The notes beneath the pieces are model-generated. The model did no database searches. It was not told where the DNA came from and saw only the letters and a program-made list of their open reading frames with translations. A DNA stretch of 64,000 nucleotides from Nesterenkonia xinjiangensis (GTDB lineage: Bacteria; Actinomycetota; Actinomycetes; Actinomycetales; Micrococcaceae), in assembly GCF_013410745.1 (NCBI RefSeq), contig NZ_JACCFY010000001.1:2108001-2172000 (forward strand). Direction: 5' to 3'. How positions within the stretch are numbered: position 1 is the stretch's first letter; each line of letters opens with the position of its first letter. The position numbers and the translations under genes were made by a program. Below are positions 24,923 through 35,087 of the stretch, one piece after another.

Positions 24923-26487
24923 GCCCTGCCGACCGACTGCTCGGGCGTCGCCACGTCCTCAGGCTCGGAGTCAGCGGGCTCGGCCTGGCCGCCCTAGGGG
25001 CTGCGGGTTGCGGGTCCGCGCCGGTGCGCACCGCTCGCAGCACCGTGGGGCAGGTGGACTTCCGGCACGCCCTCCACATCCCGCCTCTGGCCGAACCGAC
25101 CCGGGTACAGGGCGACGACGGCGCGCGTCTCACCTTCGACCTCGCCGCCCAGGAAGGGCGCGCGCACATCGTCGACCAGGGCGAGACCCGGACCTGGGGC
25201 ATCAACGGGGACCACCTGGGCCCCACCCTGCGGGCGCGACGCGGGGACACGGTGATCGTCCGGTTCACCAATGGGCTCTCCGAGACCACCACCCTGCACT
25301 GGCACGGGATGCATCTGCCCGCAGAGGCCGACGGCGGCCCCCATCAGATGGTCGAGCCGGGGGAGAGCTGGGAGCCGTCCTGGCGCATCGCCCAGCCTGC
25401 GGCCACCCTCTGGTACCACCCGCACCCGCATGGGGAGACGGAGGCGCATGTCCATCGGGGGATCGCGGGCCTGTTCCTCCTCGACGACGACGAGGAGGAG
25501 GCGCTTGATCTGCCTCGGGAGTACGGCGTCGATGACATCCCGGTCATCGTCCAGGACCGCACCTTCGATGCACAGGGCCAGCTGGTGGAGACCTCGCACC
25601 GCAACAACGGGATGCTCGGGGAGACGGTCCTGGTCAACGGCACCGCCGACCCGGTCCTCGAGGTCTCCGCCGAACGCACGCGGCTGCGGATCCTCAACGG
25701 CTCCGGTGCACGCAGTTACGCCTTCGGCTTCGAAGACGGGAGGACGTTCGCGATGATCGCCTCAGACGGGGGACTGCTGCCCGCCCCGGTCCGGATGGAG
25801 AGGATCATGCTCACGCCCGGGGAACGCGCCGAGATCCTCGTGGACATGGAACCCGCCGAGGAGGTGGTCCTGCGCTCCTTCCCGCAGGACCTGGGCCTCA
25901 CGCGCGGCATGGCGGACAGCACCGGGTCGGGGGACGAGCTGGACATCATGCTGCTCCGCGCTGCTCAGACGCTTCGCCCTGCCTCTGCCCTGCCGAGCAT
26001 CTTGGCGAGGCTGGAGGCGCTCGAGGAGACCGCAGCCTCCACGGTCCGCGGCTTCGAGCTGCGCACCAACCGGATCAACGGACGGTCGATGGACAGGGGC
26101 CGGATCGACGAGGTCGTCACGGCCGGCACCACCGAGATCTGGGAGGTGTGGAACGACCACGGCCAGCCGCACAACGTCCACATCCACGATGTCCAGTTCC
26201 AGATCCTCAGTGTGGGAGCCGAGCCTCCGCCTCCGGAGCTGGCCGGATGGAAGGACACCGTCTACCTCCCGCCCCACGAGCGGGTCCGGCTGATCATGCG
26301 GTTCAGCGACTACACCAGCACCGAGATCCCCTACATGTACCACTGTCACCTGCTCTGGCATGAGGATCAGGGCATGATGGGCCAGTTCGTGGTCGTGGCC
26401 CCCGGGGAGGAGGACGACGTCGACGTCGCACCTCGCCTGGGTGACGATGGCTCCGGTCCGCGGGAGCCTGGCCCCCACGGCCATTGA
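24919..26487 (+). CDS. Multicopper oxidase (CueO-like), probable Tat-exported
   Basis: The 522-residue protein begins with a twin-arginine signal (RRHVLRLGVSGLGLAALGAAG, Arg10-Arg11) and a following Cys that could be lipidated. Copper motifs are intact: HWHGMHL, WYHPHPHGET, PHNVHIHDVQF, and the C-terminal HCHLLWHEDQGMM, which supplies the T1 Cys, two T2/T3 His and an axial Met. Three cupredoxin domains are implied. Such enzymes oxidise Cu(I), phenols or metals outside the membrane. The acidic/His-rich tail ends GPHGH. The ATG at 24919 overlaps the previous stop. Confidence 0.93.
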   Translation: MSPADRLLGRRHVLRLGVSGLGLAALGAAGCGSAPVRTARSTVGQVDFRHALHIPPLAEPTRVQGDDGARLTFDLAAQEGRAHIVDQGETRTWGINGDHLGPTLRARRGDTVIVRFTNGLSETTTLHWHGMHLPAEADGGPHQMVEPGESWEPSWRIAQPAATLWYHPHPHGETEAHVHRGIAGLFLLDDDEEEALDLPREYGVDDIPVIVQDRTFDAQGQLVETSHRNNGMLGETVLVNGTADPVLEVSAERTRLRILNGSGARSYAFGFEDGRTFAMIASDGGLLPAPVRMERIMLTPGERAEILVDMEPAEEVVLRSFPQDLGLTRGMADSTGSGDELDIMLLRAAQTLRPASALPSILARLEALEETAASTVRGFELRTNRINGRSMDRGRIDEVVTAGTTEIWEVWNDHGQPHNVHIHDVQFQILSVGAEPPPPELAGWKDTVYLPPHERVRLIMRFSDYTSTEIPYMYHCHLLWHEDQGMMGQFVVVAPGEEDDVDVAPRLGDDGSGPREPGPHGH

Positions 26488-26556
26488 CTCCGTCCGACCC
26501 CGCCTCGAGAAGCCGGAGGGGCCCCTCGAGAACGGATCGTCTCACCCTCTTGCATC

Positions 26557-26598
26557 ACTGGTACTCAGTGTTACTATGTACCAGTAATCAGTGTCACT
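26557..26598. promoter_or_regulatory. PadR operator/promoter
   Basis: There is a perfect inverted repeat, ACTGGTAC (26557-26564), N13, GTACCAGT (26578-26585). TCAGTGTTACT (26565-26575) recurs as TCAGTGTCACT (26588-26598). TACTAT within the dyad (26572-26577) is a plausible -10. The array sits 16-57 nt upstream of the padR start and suggests autoregulation of the exporter operon. Confidence 0.65.
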
Positions 26599-26613
26599 GA
26601 GTAGTGGGGAGAC

Positions 26614-26946
26614 ATGGTGGGCAGACAGGTGACCGAGATGCTCAAGGGCACGTTGGAGGGCATCGTGCTGGCCATCCTGGCCGGCCGCCCCGCCTACGGC
26701 TACGAGATCACCGCGTGGCTGCGCGACCAGGGGTTCGCCGACATCGCCGAAGGCACCATCTACGCCCTGCTGGTCCGGCTGGAGAAGCGGCAGCTGGTGG
26801 ATGTGGAGAGGACCCCCTCGGAGAAGGGCCCGCCGCGCAAGGTGTACACGCTCAACGATCAGGGTCGGCAGCACCTCGATGAGTTCTGGAGGAACTGGAC
26901 GTTCCTGGCCGAACGCATCGAGCAGCTCCGTGAGGAAGGGAAATAG
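26614..26946 (+). CDS. PadR-family transcriptional regulator
   Basis: The 110-residue protein has a PadR winged helix: LKGTLEGIVLAILAGRPAYGYEI, then EGTIYALLVRLEKRQLVDVERTPSEKGPPRKVYTLNDQGRQHLDEFWRNW. It is the short form, without a long C-terminal dimer domain beyond the last helix. It begins the operon padR-DUF1048-ABC ATPase-permease, the usual arrangement in which PadR represses a drug or peptide exporter until ligand binds. GTGGGGAG precedes the ATG. Confidence 0.93.
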   Translation: MVGRQVTEMLKGTLEGIVLAILAGRPAYGYEITAWLRDQGFADIAEGTIYALLVRLEKRQLVDVERTPSEKGPPRKVYTLNDQGRQHLDEFWRNWTFLAERIEQLREEGK

Positions 26947-26948
26947 AC

Positions 26949-27335
26949 ATGGTCGAGAGAAAGAAGTGGTTCGAGTGGCTGATCGGCTCGCTCGAGCAGA
27001 AGAGGCAGTACAAGCAGCAGCAGGCCCGCGTGAAGCAGCTGCCGGCGAGCTACCGCCAGGCCCAGGAAGCGATCCAGCGCTACCTCCTGCACCGGGGTGG
27101 GATCAGCAACGGTGAGGAGCTGCTGCAGATGCTCGAAGATCTCACCGAGCTCATGGAACGCGCCGCGGCCGACGGCACGTCCGTCGCTGAGGTCTTCGGC
27201 GAGGACCCGGTGGACTTCGCCGAAGAGTTCCTGGCCAACTACACCGACAGCCAGTGGATCAACAAGGAGAAGGACCGCCTCAAGAAGTCCATCGACGAGG
27301 CCGTTCGCATCGAGAACCAAGGGAACACGTCATGA
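26949..27335 (+). CDS. DUF1048 family protein
   Basis: The 128-residue, mainly helical, charged protein (KKWFEWLIGSLEQKRQYKQQQARVKQL ... QAQEAIQRYLLHRG..DDVxxF-like EDPVDFAEEFLANYTDSQWINKEKDRLKKSI) matches the DUF1048 family. That family is usually found next to PadR regulators and ABC transporters; its role is unknown. It starts 2 nt after the padR stop, and its own stop overlaps the ATPase start (ATGA). It may be an accessory or regulatory partner of the exporter (inference). Confidence 0.85.
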   Translation: MVERKKWFEWLIGSLEQKRQYKQQQARVKQLPASYRQAQEAIQRYLLHRGGISNGEELLQMLEDLTELMERAAADGTSVAEVFGEDPVDFAEEFLANYTDSQWINKEKDRLKKSIDEAVRIENQGNTS

Positions 27336-28132
27336 CCACGACGACGCTCCCCGAGCCCGCTGTCGACGTCCGTGACCTGAGAAAGGCCTACAAAGATCAT
27401 GAGGTGCTCCAAGGGGTGGAATTCGCCGTGGCGCCCGGAAGCATCTTCGGCCTCCTGGGCTCCAACGGTGCAGGCAAGACCACCACGGTGCGCATCCTGT
27501 CCACGTTGTTGACGGCAGATTCCGGCGCTGCGCGGGTCAACGGCTTCGACGTCGCGCAGGACCCTGGAAGAGTGCGGGCATCCATCAGTCTCACCGGTCA
27601 ATTCGCGGCCGTGGATGAGGTGCTCACCGGTCGGGAGAATCTCATCCTGGTGGCCCGCCTGCGGCACCTGACGAACTCCGGCGCCATCGCCGATGTGCTG
27701 CTGGAGAGATTCTCCCTCACTGATGCGGGCGGACGCAGAGCCTCCACCTATTCCGGCGGCATGCGCCGGCGGCTGGACATCGCCATGAGCCTGATCGGCG
27801 ACCCCGAGGTCATCTTCCTCGATGAACCCACCACGGGCCTGGACCCGCAGTCTCGGCTTGATGTGTGGGATTCCATCACAGAGCTGGCCCGCGGCGGCAC
27901 CACCATTCTGCTCACGACGCAGTACCTCGACGAAGTCGAGCAGCTCGCCGACCGGATCGCCATCCTGCATGAGGGCCGGATCATCGCCGACGGCACCCTC
28001 GCCGAGCTCAAGGATCTGCTGCCTCCCGCTGAGGTGGAGTACGTGGAGAAGCAGCCGAGCCTGGAGGAGATCTTTCTGTCCATCACCAGAGAAGAGCCGC
28101 GGACACGGGCGACGGCAGAGGACAGCTCATGA
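27332..28132 (+). CDS. ABC exporter ATP-binding protein (daunorubicin-resistance type)
   Basis: The 266-residue protein has Walker A GSNGAGKTTT, the Q-loop region SLTGQFAAVDEVLTGRENL, signature YSGGMRRRLDIAMSL, Walker B VIFLDEPTTGLDP, and the H-loop position occupied by Gln (TILLTTQYLDEVEQ), as in DrrA-type ATPases. The LTGQ and TTQYLDE patterns are typical of the DrrA subfamily. The start codon overlaps the DUF1048 stop and its stop overlaps the permease start. It powers efflux of a hydrophobic compound, identity unknown. Confidence 0.93.
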   Translation: MTTTTLPEPAVDVRDLRKAYKDHEVLQGVEFAVAPGSIFGLLGSNGAGKTTTVRILSTLLTADSGAARVNGFDVAQDPGRVRASISLTGQFAAVDEVLTGRENLILVARLRHLTNSGAIADVLLERFSLTDAGGRRASTYSGGMRRRLDIAMSLIGDPEVIFLDEPTTGLDPQSRLDVWDSITELARGGTTILLTTQYLDEVEQLADRIAILHEGRIIADGTLAELKDLLPPAEVEYVEKQPSLEEIFLSITREEPRTRATAEDSS

Positions 28133-28890
28133 GCACCCAGGCCCTCAGCGAGACCCGTACCCTCTTGGGACGCTCCCTGCGCCACATAGGGCGCAGTCCT
28201 GACACGATCATCACCACGGCGATCATGCCCATCGCCTTCCTGCTGCTCTTCGTCTACGTCTTCGGCGGCGCGATCGACGCTGGCGCTGACGACTACGTGA
28301 ACTACCTGCTCCCAGGGGTCCTGCTGATCACCGTGGCCTCAGGCATCGCCTACACCGCATACCGGCTTTTTCTGGATCTGCAGGGTGGCATCTTCGAGAG
28401 ATTCAGCTCGTTGCCGATCGCTCGTTCCAGCGTTCTGTGGGCACACGTGCTCACGTCTCTGGTGTCCAACACAGTCTCGCTGGTCATCGTGATCGGTGTG
28501 GCGCTGCTGATGGGCTTCCGCTCCGGCGCCGGCGTACTGGCATGGCTGGCGGTCGCCGGGCTCCTGGTGGTGTTCACCCTCGCGCTGACCTGGCTGGCGG
28601 TCATCGCCGGGCTGTCGGCCAAGACCGTGGACGGCGCCAGCGCGTTCTCCTACCCGCTGATCTTTCTGCCCTTCCTCAGCTCAGCCTTCGTGCCGACCGA
28701 CTCCATGCCCGCTCCGGTGAGGCTCTTCGCCGAGAACCAGCCTGTCACCCCGATCGTGGACACGCTTCGGCACCTGCTGGGTGGGACGCCTGTGGGTCTT
28801 GAGGTCTGGGTCGCGCTGGCCTGGTGCGTCGGGGTGGCGGCTGTCGGCTGCGTCGTCGCAGCGAGCATCTATCGCCGCCGGGTCTCGTGA
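28129..28890 (+). CDS. ABC-2 type permease (DrrB-like)
   Basis: The 253-residue membrane protein has six predicted helices and the ABC-2 pattern: an N-terminal RSLRHIGRSPDTIITTAIMPIAFLLLFVYVFGG, then LLPGVLLITVASGIAYTAYRLFLDLQGGIFERFSSLPIARSSVLW, and late FLSSAFVPTDSMPAPVRLFAENQPVTPIVDTLRHLL. This matches DrrB-like partners of the preceding ATPase. It is the last gene of the operon and converges on gabT. Confidence 0.92.
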   Translation: MSTQALSETRTLLGRSLRHIGRSPDTIITTAIMPIAFLLLFVYVFGGAIDAGADDYVNYLLPGVLLITVASGIAYTAYRLFLDLQGGIFERFSSLPIARSSVLWAHVLTSLVSNTVSLVIVIGVALLMGFRSGAGVLAWLAVAGLLVVFTLALTWLAVIAGLSAKTVDGASAFSYPLIFLPFLSSAFVPTDSMPAPVRLFAENQPVTPIVDTLRHLLGGTPVGLEVWVALAWCVGVAAVGCVVAASIYRRRVS

Positions 28891-28989
28891 TCGGTGAGGT
28901 CGGCGGGCTCCGCGCATGAGCCGCACAGCCGGTGGGAGGCGGCGGCCACAGCCGCTCCCAGGGCCACGCCCGCCGTGGGGAGGTGAGAT

Positions 28990-29042
28990 GCACGTCGCTC
29001 GTGGTCGGCCCCGTCGGACGAGGTCGGCCACGAGCGACGTGC
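28990..29042. terminator. 15-bp hairpin between convergent operons
   Basis: GCACGTCGCTCGTGG (28990-29004) pairs perfectly with CCACGAGCGACGTGC (29028-29042). The loop contains a duplicated GGTCGGCC. It lies between the permease stop and the gabT stop, so a bidirectional terminator is the simplest reading. The rest of the 173-bp gap shows nothing else. Confidence 0.6.
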
Positions 29043-29063
29043 GTGGGTTCAGGGTGCGGTGCC

Positions 29064-30326
29064 TCAGTCGAGCACGGCGGCCAGGGTCTCCTCCCAGAGC
29101 TCCAGCGCCTCGTCCACCTCGGTCTCGCTGACCACCAGCGCCGGGATGAACCGCACGTTCTGCCCATACATGCCGTTGTTCAGCAGCAGCAGGCCCCGCT
29201 TGGCCGCCTCCTGCTGGACAGCCGCCGACGTCGCGCCGTCCGGTTCGCCGTCGGCGTCGACGAACTCCACCGCCAGCATCAGGCCGAGTCCGGTCACCCC
29301 TGCCACCTGTGCATGCTGTCCGCCGACCCGTTCCAGTCCGGCACGAAGCTGGTCTCCGCGTGCGGCTGCGTTGTGCACCAGGTCCTCCTCCTGGATGACC
29401 TCCAGGGTGGCCAGCGCCGCGGCGCACGCCACCGCGTTGGCCCCGTAGGTGCCACCCTGGGAGCCCGGCCGGGCCTTGGACATGACCTCCTCGGAGGCCG
29501 CGATGCCCGAGATCGGAAAACCCGAAGCGATCCCCTTGGCGAACATCATGATGTCCGGTGAGACCCCGAAGTGGTCGAGTCCCCAGAATTCACCGGTCCT
29601 TCCGAAGCCGGTCTGCACCTCGTCGAGGATCAGCAGGATCCCATGCTCGTCAGCCCGCTGGCGCAGCCCTTCGAAGAAGCGGCGGTTGCCGGGCACGTAT
29701 CCGCCTTCGCCCAGCACCGGCTCCACCAGGAACGCCGCGGTGTCCGCCGGTGCCGACTGGGTCTGCAGGACCAGGTCCAGTTCGCGGAGTGCGAAGTCGG
29801 TGGCCTGCTCCGCGTCGAAGCCGTAGGCGCGGTAGTGCCGGGGGTTCGGGAAGGGCGCGACGACCACGCCGGGCATCAGCGGGGCGAAGCCGGTCTTGAA
29901 CTTGGTGCCAGAGGTGGTCAGCGAGGCCGCGGCGACGGTGCGTCCGTGGAATCCGCCCTGGAACACCACGATGTTCGGCCGTCCCGTGGCCTGCCTGGCC
30001 AGGCGCAGAGCGGCCTCGGCGGCCTCGGAGCCGGAGTTGGAGAAGAACAGCGAGTCGAGTCCCGCCGGCAGCACGTCGCCGAGCCGCTCGGTGAGACGCT
30101 GCAGCGGTTCGTGCATGATCGTCGTGTACTGGCCGTGGATGAGCTTCCCGACCTGGGCCTGCGCGGCCTCGACCACCTTCGGATGGCAGTGGCCGGTGCT
30201 GGTCACCCCGATGCCCGCGGTGAAGTCCAGATGCCGCCGGCCCTCGGTGTCGTACAGGTTCACGCCTTGGCCGTGCGTGGCGACCACGGGGGTCGCCTGC
30301 TTCAGGAGGGGGGAGAGAGTCGCCAC
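29064..30326 (-). CDS. gabT: 4-aminobutyrate aminotransferase (class III)
   Basis: The 420-residue PLP enzyme has FTAGIGVTSTGHCHPKV, NSGSEAAEAALRLAR, GGFHGRT, the LILDEVQTGFGRTG aspartate motif, and Schiff-base Lys in MFAKGIASGFP. It transfers the amino group of GABA (or a similar omega-amine) to 2-oxoglutarate. The divergent gabD next door supplies the next step, supporting GABA as substrate. The start is GTG at 30326 with GAGGTG about 5 nt upstream. Confidence 0.92.
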   Translation of the reverse strand: MATLSPLLKQATPVVATHGQGVNLYDTEGRRHLDFTAGIGVTSTGHCHPKVVEAAQAQVGKLIHGQYTTIMHEPLQRLTERLGDVLPAGLDSLFFSNSGSEAAEAALRLARQATGRPNIVVFQGGFHGRTVAAASLTTSGTKFKTGFAPLMPGVVVAPFPNPRHYRAYGFDAEQATDFALRELDLVLQTQSAPADTAAFLVEPVLGEGGYVPGNRRFFEGLRQRADEHGILLILDEVQTGFGRTGEFWGLDHFGVSPDIMMFAKGIASGFPISGIAASEEVMSKARPGSQGGTYGANAVACAAALATLEVIQEEDLVHNAAARGDQLRAGLERVGGQHAQVAGVTGLGLMLAVEFVDADGEPDGATSAAVQQEAAKRGLLLLNNGMYGQNVRFIPALVVSETEVDEALELWEETLAAVLD

Positions 30327-30342
30327 CGGTGCACCTCATTCT

Positions 30343-30356
30343 GATTGTTGACAATC
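30343..30356. promoter_or_regulatory. Palindromic operator in the gabT/gabD gap
   Basis: The perfect palindrome GATTGT-TG-ACAATC contains a consensus -35, TTGACA (30348-30353), for gabD. It lies 17-30 nt upstream of the gabT start. The TTGTNNACAA core resembles GntR/FadR-class operators. No such regulator is encoded nearby, so the binder must be elsewhere. Confidence 0.5.
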
Positions 30357-30497
30357 CGTTCGTGGCCTAGGCTACTTGGGGGAGCGCAGAATGTCAGCCC
30401 GCCGCCGGGACCGGTGTCGTCGCACCCGTGACCGGCCGTGCATGGCGGGCGTATCGTGAGCACCACGCCGTGAGAACAAGCGTCAGAAGGAGTCCAG

Positions 30498-31988
30498 ATG
30501 ACAGGCAGCACCACTGAGACCGTGACACCCAGCCGTGAGGCCGACGTCGTCGCCCAGGCCCCGAAGCAGCTCTTCATCGACGGCCAGTGGGTCGATGCCC
30601 GCGGCAGTCGCACCCTCGACGTCGTCGATCCATCCACCGGGGAGGTGCTGTGCGCGGTCGCCGATGCTTCCGTCGAGGACGGCTGGGACGCGCTGAAGGC
30701 TGCCGAACGCGCCCAGCCGGACCTGGCCGCGCTGCCGCCGCGCAAGCGGGCCGACATCCTGATGCGGGCCTTCGAGCTCATGCACGAGCGCGTCGACGAC
30801 CTCGCCCTGCTGATGACCCTGGAGATGGGCAAGCCCCTGGCCGAGGCCAAGGGGGAGGTCCGCTATGCGGCCGAGTTCTTCCGGCACTTCGCCGAGGAGG
30901 CCACCCGCATCGACGGCGGCTACCAGACCGCCCCCACCGGAGGCTCCCGCTTCCTGGTGACCCGTCAGCCGGTGGGGCCCTCCATCCTCATCACCCCCTG
31001 GAACTTCCCGCTGGCCATGGGCGCCCGGAAGATCGGGCCCGCGCTCGCGGCAGGCTGCACCTCGGTGACCAAGCCGGCCGCCCAGACCCCGCTGTCCATG
31101 CTGGCGCTGGGGGACATCCTCGCCGAGGCCGGCGCCCCCGCCGGCAGCGTGAACATCCTGGCCACCTCCACCTCCGGGAAGGTCATGGAGCCGCTGATCC
31201 GGTCCGGGATCGCGCGCAAGCTCTCCTTCACCGGCTCCACCGAGGTGGGCCGGAGGCTGCTGGAGCAGTGTGCGGGCAAGGTGCTGCGCACCTCCATGGA
31301 GCTCGGCGGCAACGCGGCCTTCGTGGTCTTCGAGGACGCCGACCTGGAGAAGGCCGTCGACGGCGCCATGCTGGCCAAGATGCGCAATTCCGGGGAGGCC
31401 TGCACGGCGGCCAACCGGATCTTCGTGCACCGCAGCGTGATCGAGGAGTTCGGCCGCCGGCTCGCCGAGCGGATGTCCGAGATGACGGTCGGCCGCGGCG
31501 TCGACGACGGGGTGAAGGTCGGGCCGCTGATCGACGTGAACCAGCGGGACAAGGTCGCCGAGCTGGTCCAGGATGCGATCTCAGGCGGTGCGCGTGTGCT
31601 CACCGGAGGCAAGGTGCTCGACGGCGGCGGGTTCTTCTACGCGCCCACCGTGCTGGCCGACGTCCCGGCCTCCGCCCGGATGCGCGACGAGGAGATCTTC
31701 GGGCCGGTGGCGCCGCTGACTCCATTCGACACGGAGGAGGAGGCGGTGGCCGCGGTCAACGCCACCGAGTACGGGCTGGTCAACTACGTCTACACGGAGT
31801 CTCTGCGTCGCGGGCTGCGCGTGGCGGAGGCGGTGGAGTCCGGCATGGTCGGCCTCAACCAGGGCGTGGTCTCCAACCCGGCGGCTCCCTTCGGTGGAGT
31901 CAAGGAGTCAGGGCTGGGGCGCGAGGGCGGCCCCACCGGCATCGACGAGTTCCTCGAGACCAAGCTCATCGGGATCGCGATGGACTGA
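30498..31988 (+). CDS. gabD: NAD(P)-dependent succinate-semialdehyde dehydrogenase
   Basis: The 496-residue aldehyde dehydrogenase has ITPWNFPLAMGARKIGPALAAGC, the cofactor loop FTGSTEVGRRL, catalytic Glu in MELGGNAAFVVFEDAD, and catalytic Cys in NSGEACTAANRIFVH. The ending PFGGVKESGLGREGG..EFLETKLI is typical of succinate-semialdehyde dehydrogenases. It converts the gabT product to succinate for the TCA cycle. AAGGAG lies 7 nt before the ATG at 30498. Confidence 0.92.
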   Translation: MTGSTTETVTPSREADVVAQAPKQLFIDGQWVDARGSRTLDVVDPSTGEVLCAVADASVEDGWDALKAAERAQPDLAALPPRKRADILMRAFELMHERVDDLALLMTLEMGKPLAEAKGEVRYAAEFFRHFAEEATRIDGGYQTAPTGGSRFLVTRQPVGPSILITPWNFPLAMGARKIGPALAAGCTSVTKPAAQTPLSMLALGDILAEAGAPAGSVNILATSTSGKVMEPLIRSGIARKLSFTGSTEVGRRLLEQCAGKVLRTSMELGGNAAFVVFEDADLEKAVDGAMLAKMRNSGEACTAANRIFVHRSVIEEFGRRLAERMSEMTVGRGVDDGVKVGPLIDVNQRDKVAELVQDAISGGARVLTGGKVLDGGGFFYAPTVLADVPASARMRDEEIFGPVAPLTPFDTEEEAVAAVNATEYGLVNYVYTESLRRGLRVAEAVESGMVGLNQGVVSNPAAPFGGVKESGLGREGGPTGIDEFLETKLIGIAMD

Positions 31989-32017
31989 CGTCCGGAGCGC
32001 CCACACTGTCTGCACAT

Positions 32018-32084
32018 CGAGTGGGGGATTCACTGCCGCTATCGCGCCGAATGTGGCCGATAGCGGCAGTGAATCCCCCACTCG
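32018..32084. repeat. Palindromic repeat family B, copy 1
   Basis: A perfect 27-bp inverted repeat has arms at 32018-32044 and 32058-32084 and a 13-nt loop. The ends read CGAGTGGGGGATT and AATCCCCCACTCG. It starts 30 nt after the gabD stop. Between 31989 and 32308 the only other recognisable items are the heat-shock promoter elements. Confidence 0.9.
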
Positions 32085-32180
32085 ACGTGTGTCTGGGGCG
32101 GGCACGGGTGAGAATGCGCGGGCGTCGGGAATGAGTCGGGAATGAATCGACGGACCTCTCCGTTGGACACAGCATGCAAA

Positions 32181-32201
32181 GTTGAGTCGACTTGACTCAA
32201 G
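32181..32201. promoter_or_regulatory. HAIR operator 1 (HspR site)
   Basis: GTTGAGT-N7-ACTCAAG matches the HspR inverted repeat CTTGAGT-N7-ACTCAAG at all but the first base. It lies about 110 nt upstream of dnaK and overlaps TTGACT, a likely -35. Confidence 0.85.
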
Positions 32202-32233
32202 TCAGTTTGACACCTCGGCAGCCGAGGTGGAGA

Positions 32234-32254
32234 CTTGAGCCTGGTTCACTCAAG
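32234..32254. promoter_or_regulatory. HAIR operator 2 (HspR site)
   Basis: CTTGAGC-N7-ACTCAAG differs from the HAIR consensus at one base. It is centred 53 bp downstream of the first site. Two sites on the same side of the promoter suggest tight repression by HspR, encoded at the end of the operon. Confidence 0.88.
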
Positions 32255-32308
32255 CAGACCTGCGCTCCACCCCCGGAGCGAGAACGTCCACCGAAGGGAG
32301 TCCCCCAC

Positions 32309-34168
<1,860 letters not shown>

Positions 34169-34181
34169 GAGGTCATCCCTG

Positions 34182-34916
34182 ATGGCAGAGCAGGACCAGA
34201 ACCCGGGCCCGGACGGCGCTGACCGTCCGGAGTCCGAGGAGCCGATCCGCTTCACCGACAAGCGTCGGATCGACCCGGAGACGGGTCGGCCACGCCACGC
34301 CGAGGGCGAGACCGGCGTCGAGGAAGGGGCTGCTGCAGCCTCCGCCGCGACGCCGGCCGACCCCGTGCGGGACCCCCTCGCCCAGGCTGAGCAGATCCTT
34401 CGGGACCTGCCGGGTGAGAGTGCTGAGGGAGTCGACGGCGAGGTGCTCGAGGAGCCGGAGCTGCAGGAGGTCCCGCTGGAAGCGGCTTCTGCGGGCGACC
34501 GCGAGGCCGAGCTGCAGGCCGACCTGCAGCGTCTCCAGGCGGAGTACGTGAACTACCGGCGCCGTGTGGAGCGGGACCGGAGTGTGGAGCGCACCCGCAC
34601 CGTCGGCCAAGTCATCACTTCCCTGACTCCGGTGCTGGATGACATCCACGCCGCCCGTCAGGCCGGTGATCTGGTGGACGGTCCGTTCGCGGCGATCGCG
34701 GCGAAGCTGGAGTCACTGCTGGAGCAGCAGGGTCTGGAACGGATCGATGAGGAGGCTGTGCCCTTCGACCCCTCGGTCCACGAGGCCCTGATGCAGCAGC
34801 CGCACCCGGAGATCCCGGCGGACCACGTGGCCGCCGTGCTGCGGGCGGGCTACCGCCACGGCGACCGTGTGCTGCGCGCCGCGCAGGTGATGGTCTCCAC
34901 CGGCCCGGCTGAGTGA
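34182..34916 (+). CDS. grpE: Nucleotide-exchange factor GrpE
   Basis: The 244-residue protein has an acidic disordered N-terminus (about 100 residues). A long coiled coil follows (DREAELQADLQRLQAEYVNYRRRVERDRSVERT), then the C-terminal beta domain ending DHVAAVLRAGYRHGDRVLRAAQVMVSTG. These are GrpE hallmarks. It releases ADP from DnaK. The ATG is 13 nt after the dnaK stop with GAGAGG upstream. Confidence 0.97.
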   Translation: MAEQDQNPGPDGADRPESEEPIRFTDKRRIDPETGRPRHAEGETGVEEGAAAASAATPADPVRDPLAQAEQILRDLPGESAEGVDGEVLEEPELQEVPLEAASAGDREAELQADLQRLQAEYVNYRRRVERDRSVERTRTVGQVITSLTPVLDDIHAARQAGDLVDGPFAAIAAKLESLLEQQGLERIDEEAVPFDPSVHEALMQQPHPEIPADHVAAVLRAGYRHGDRVLRAAQVMVSTGPAE

Positions 34917-34970
34917 GCCAGGCCTGACGCGGGACGGCTCCCGGAGAGCCGCCCCGCGTCCCGGGCGGGC

Positions 34971-35002
34971 GCCGGCGTCGTCCGCATCAGGACGACGCCG
35001 GC
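34971..35002 (+). terminator. Strong hairpin in the grpE-dnaJ gap
   Basis: GCCGGCGTCGTCC (34971-34983) pairs perfectly with GGACGACGCCGGC (34990-35002), with a 6-nt loop. It is preceded by a GGCTC/GAGCC stem at 34937-34950. The 171-bp gap holds no gene. It may be a partial terminator or RNA-stability element that lowers dnaJ-hspR relative to dnaK-grpE (inference). Confidence 0.55.
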
Positions 35003-35087
35003 ACCCGGCGCCACAGACAGGACAGCAGCGCAGACCCCGCCCCTTCGGGCGGCAGGACCGCACAGATGAAGCAGGGAGGGAGGCGCC

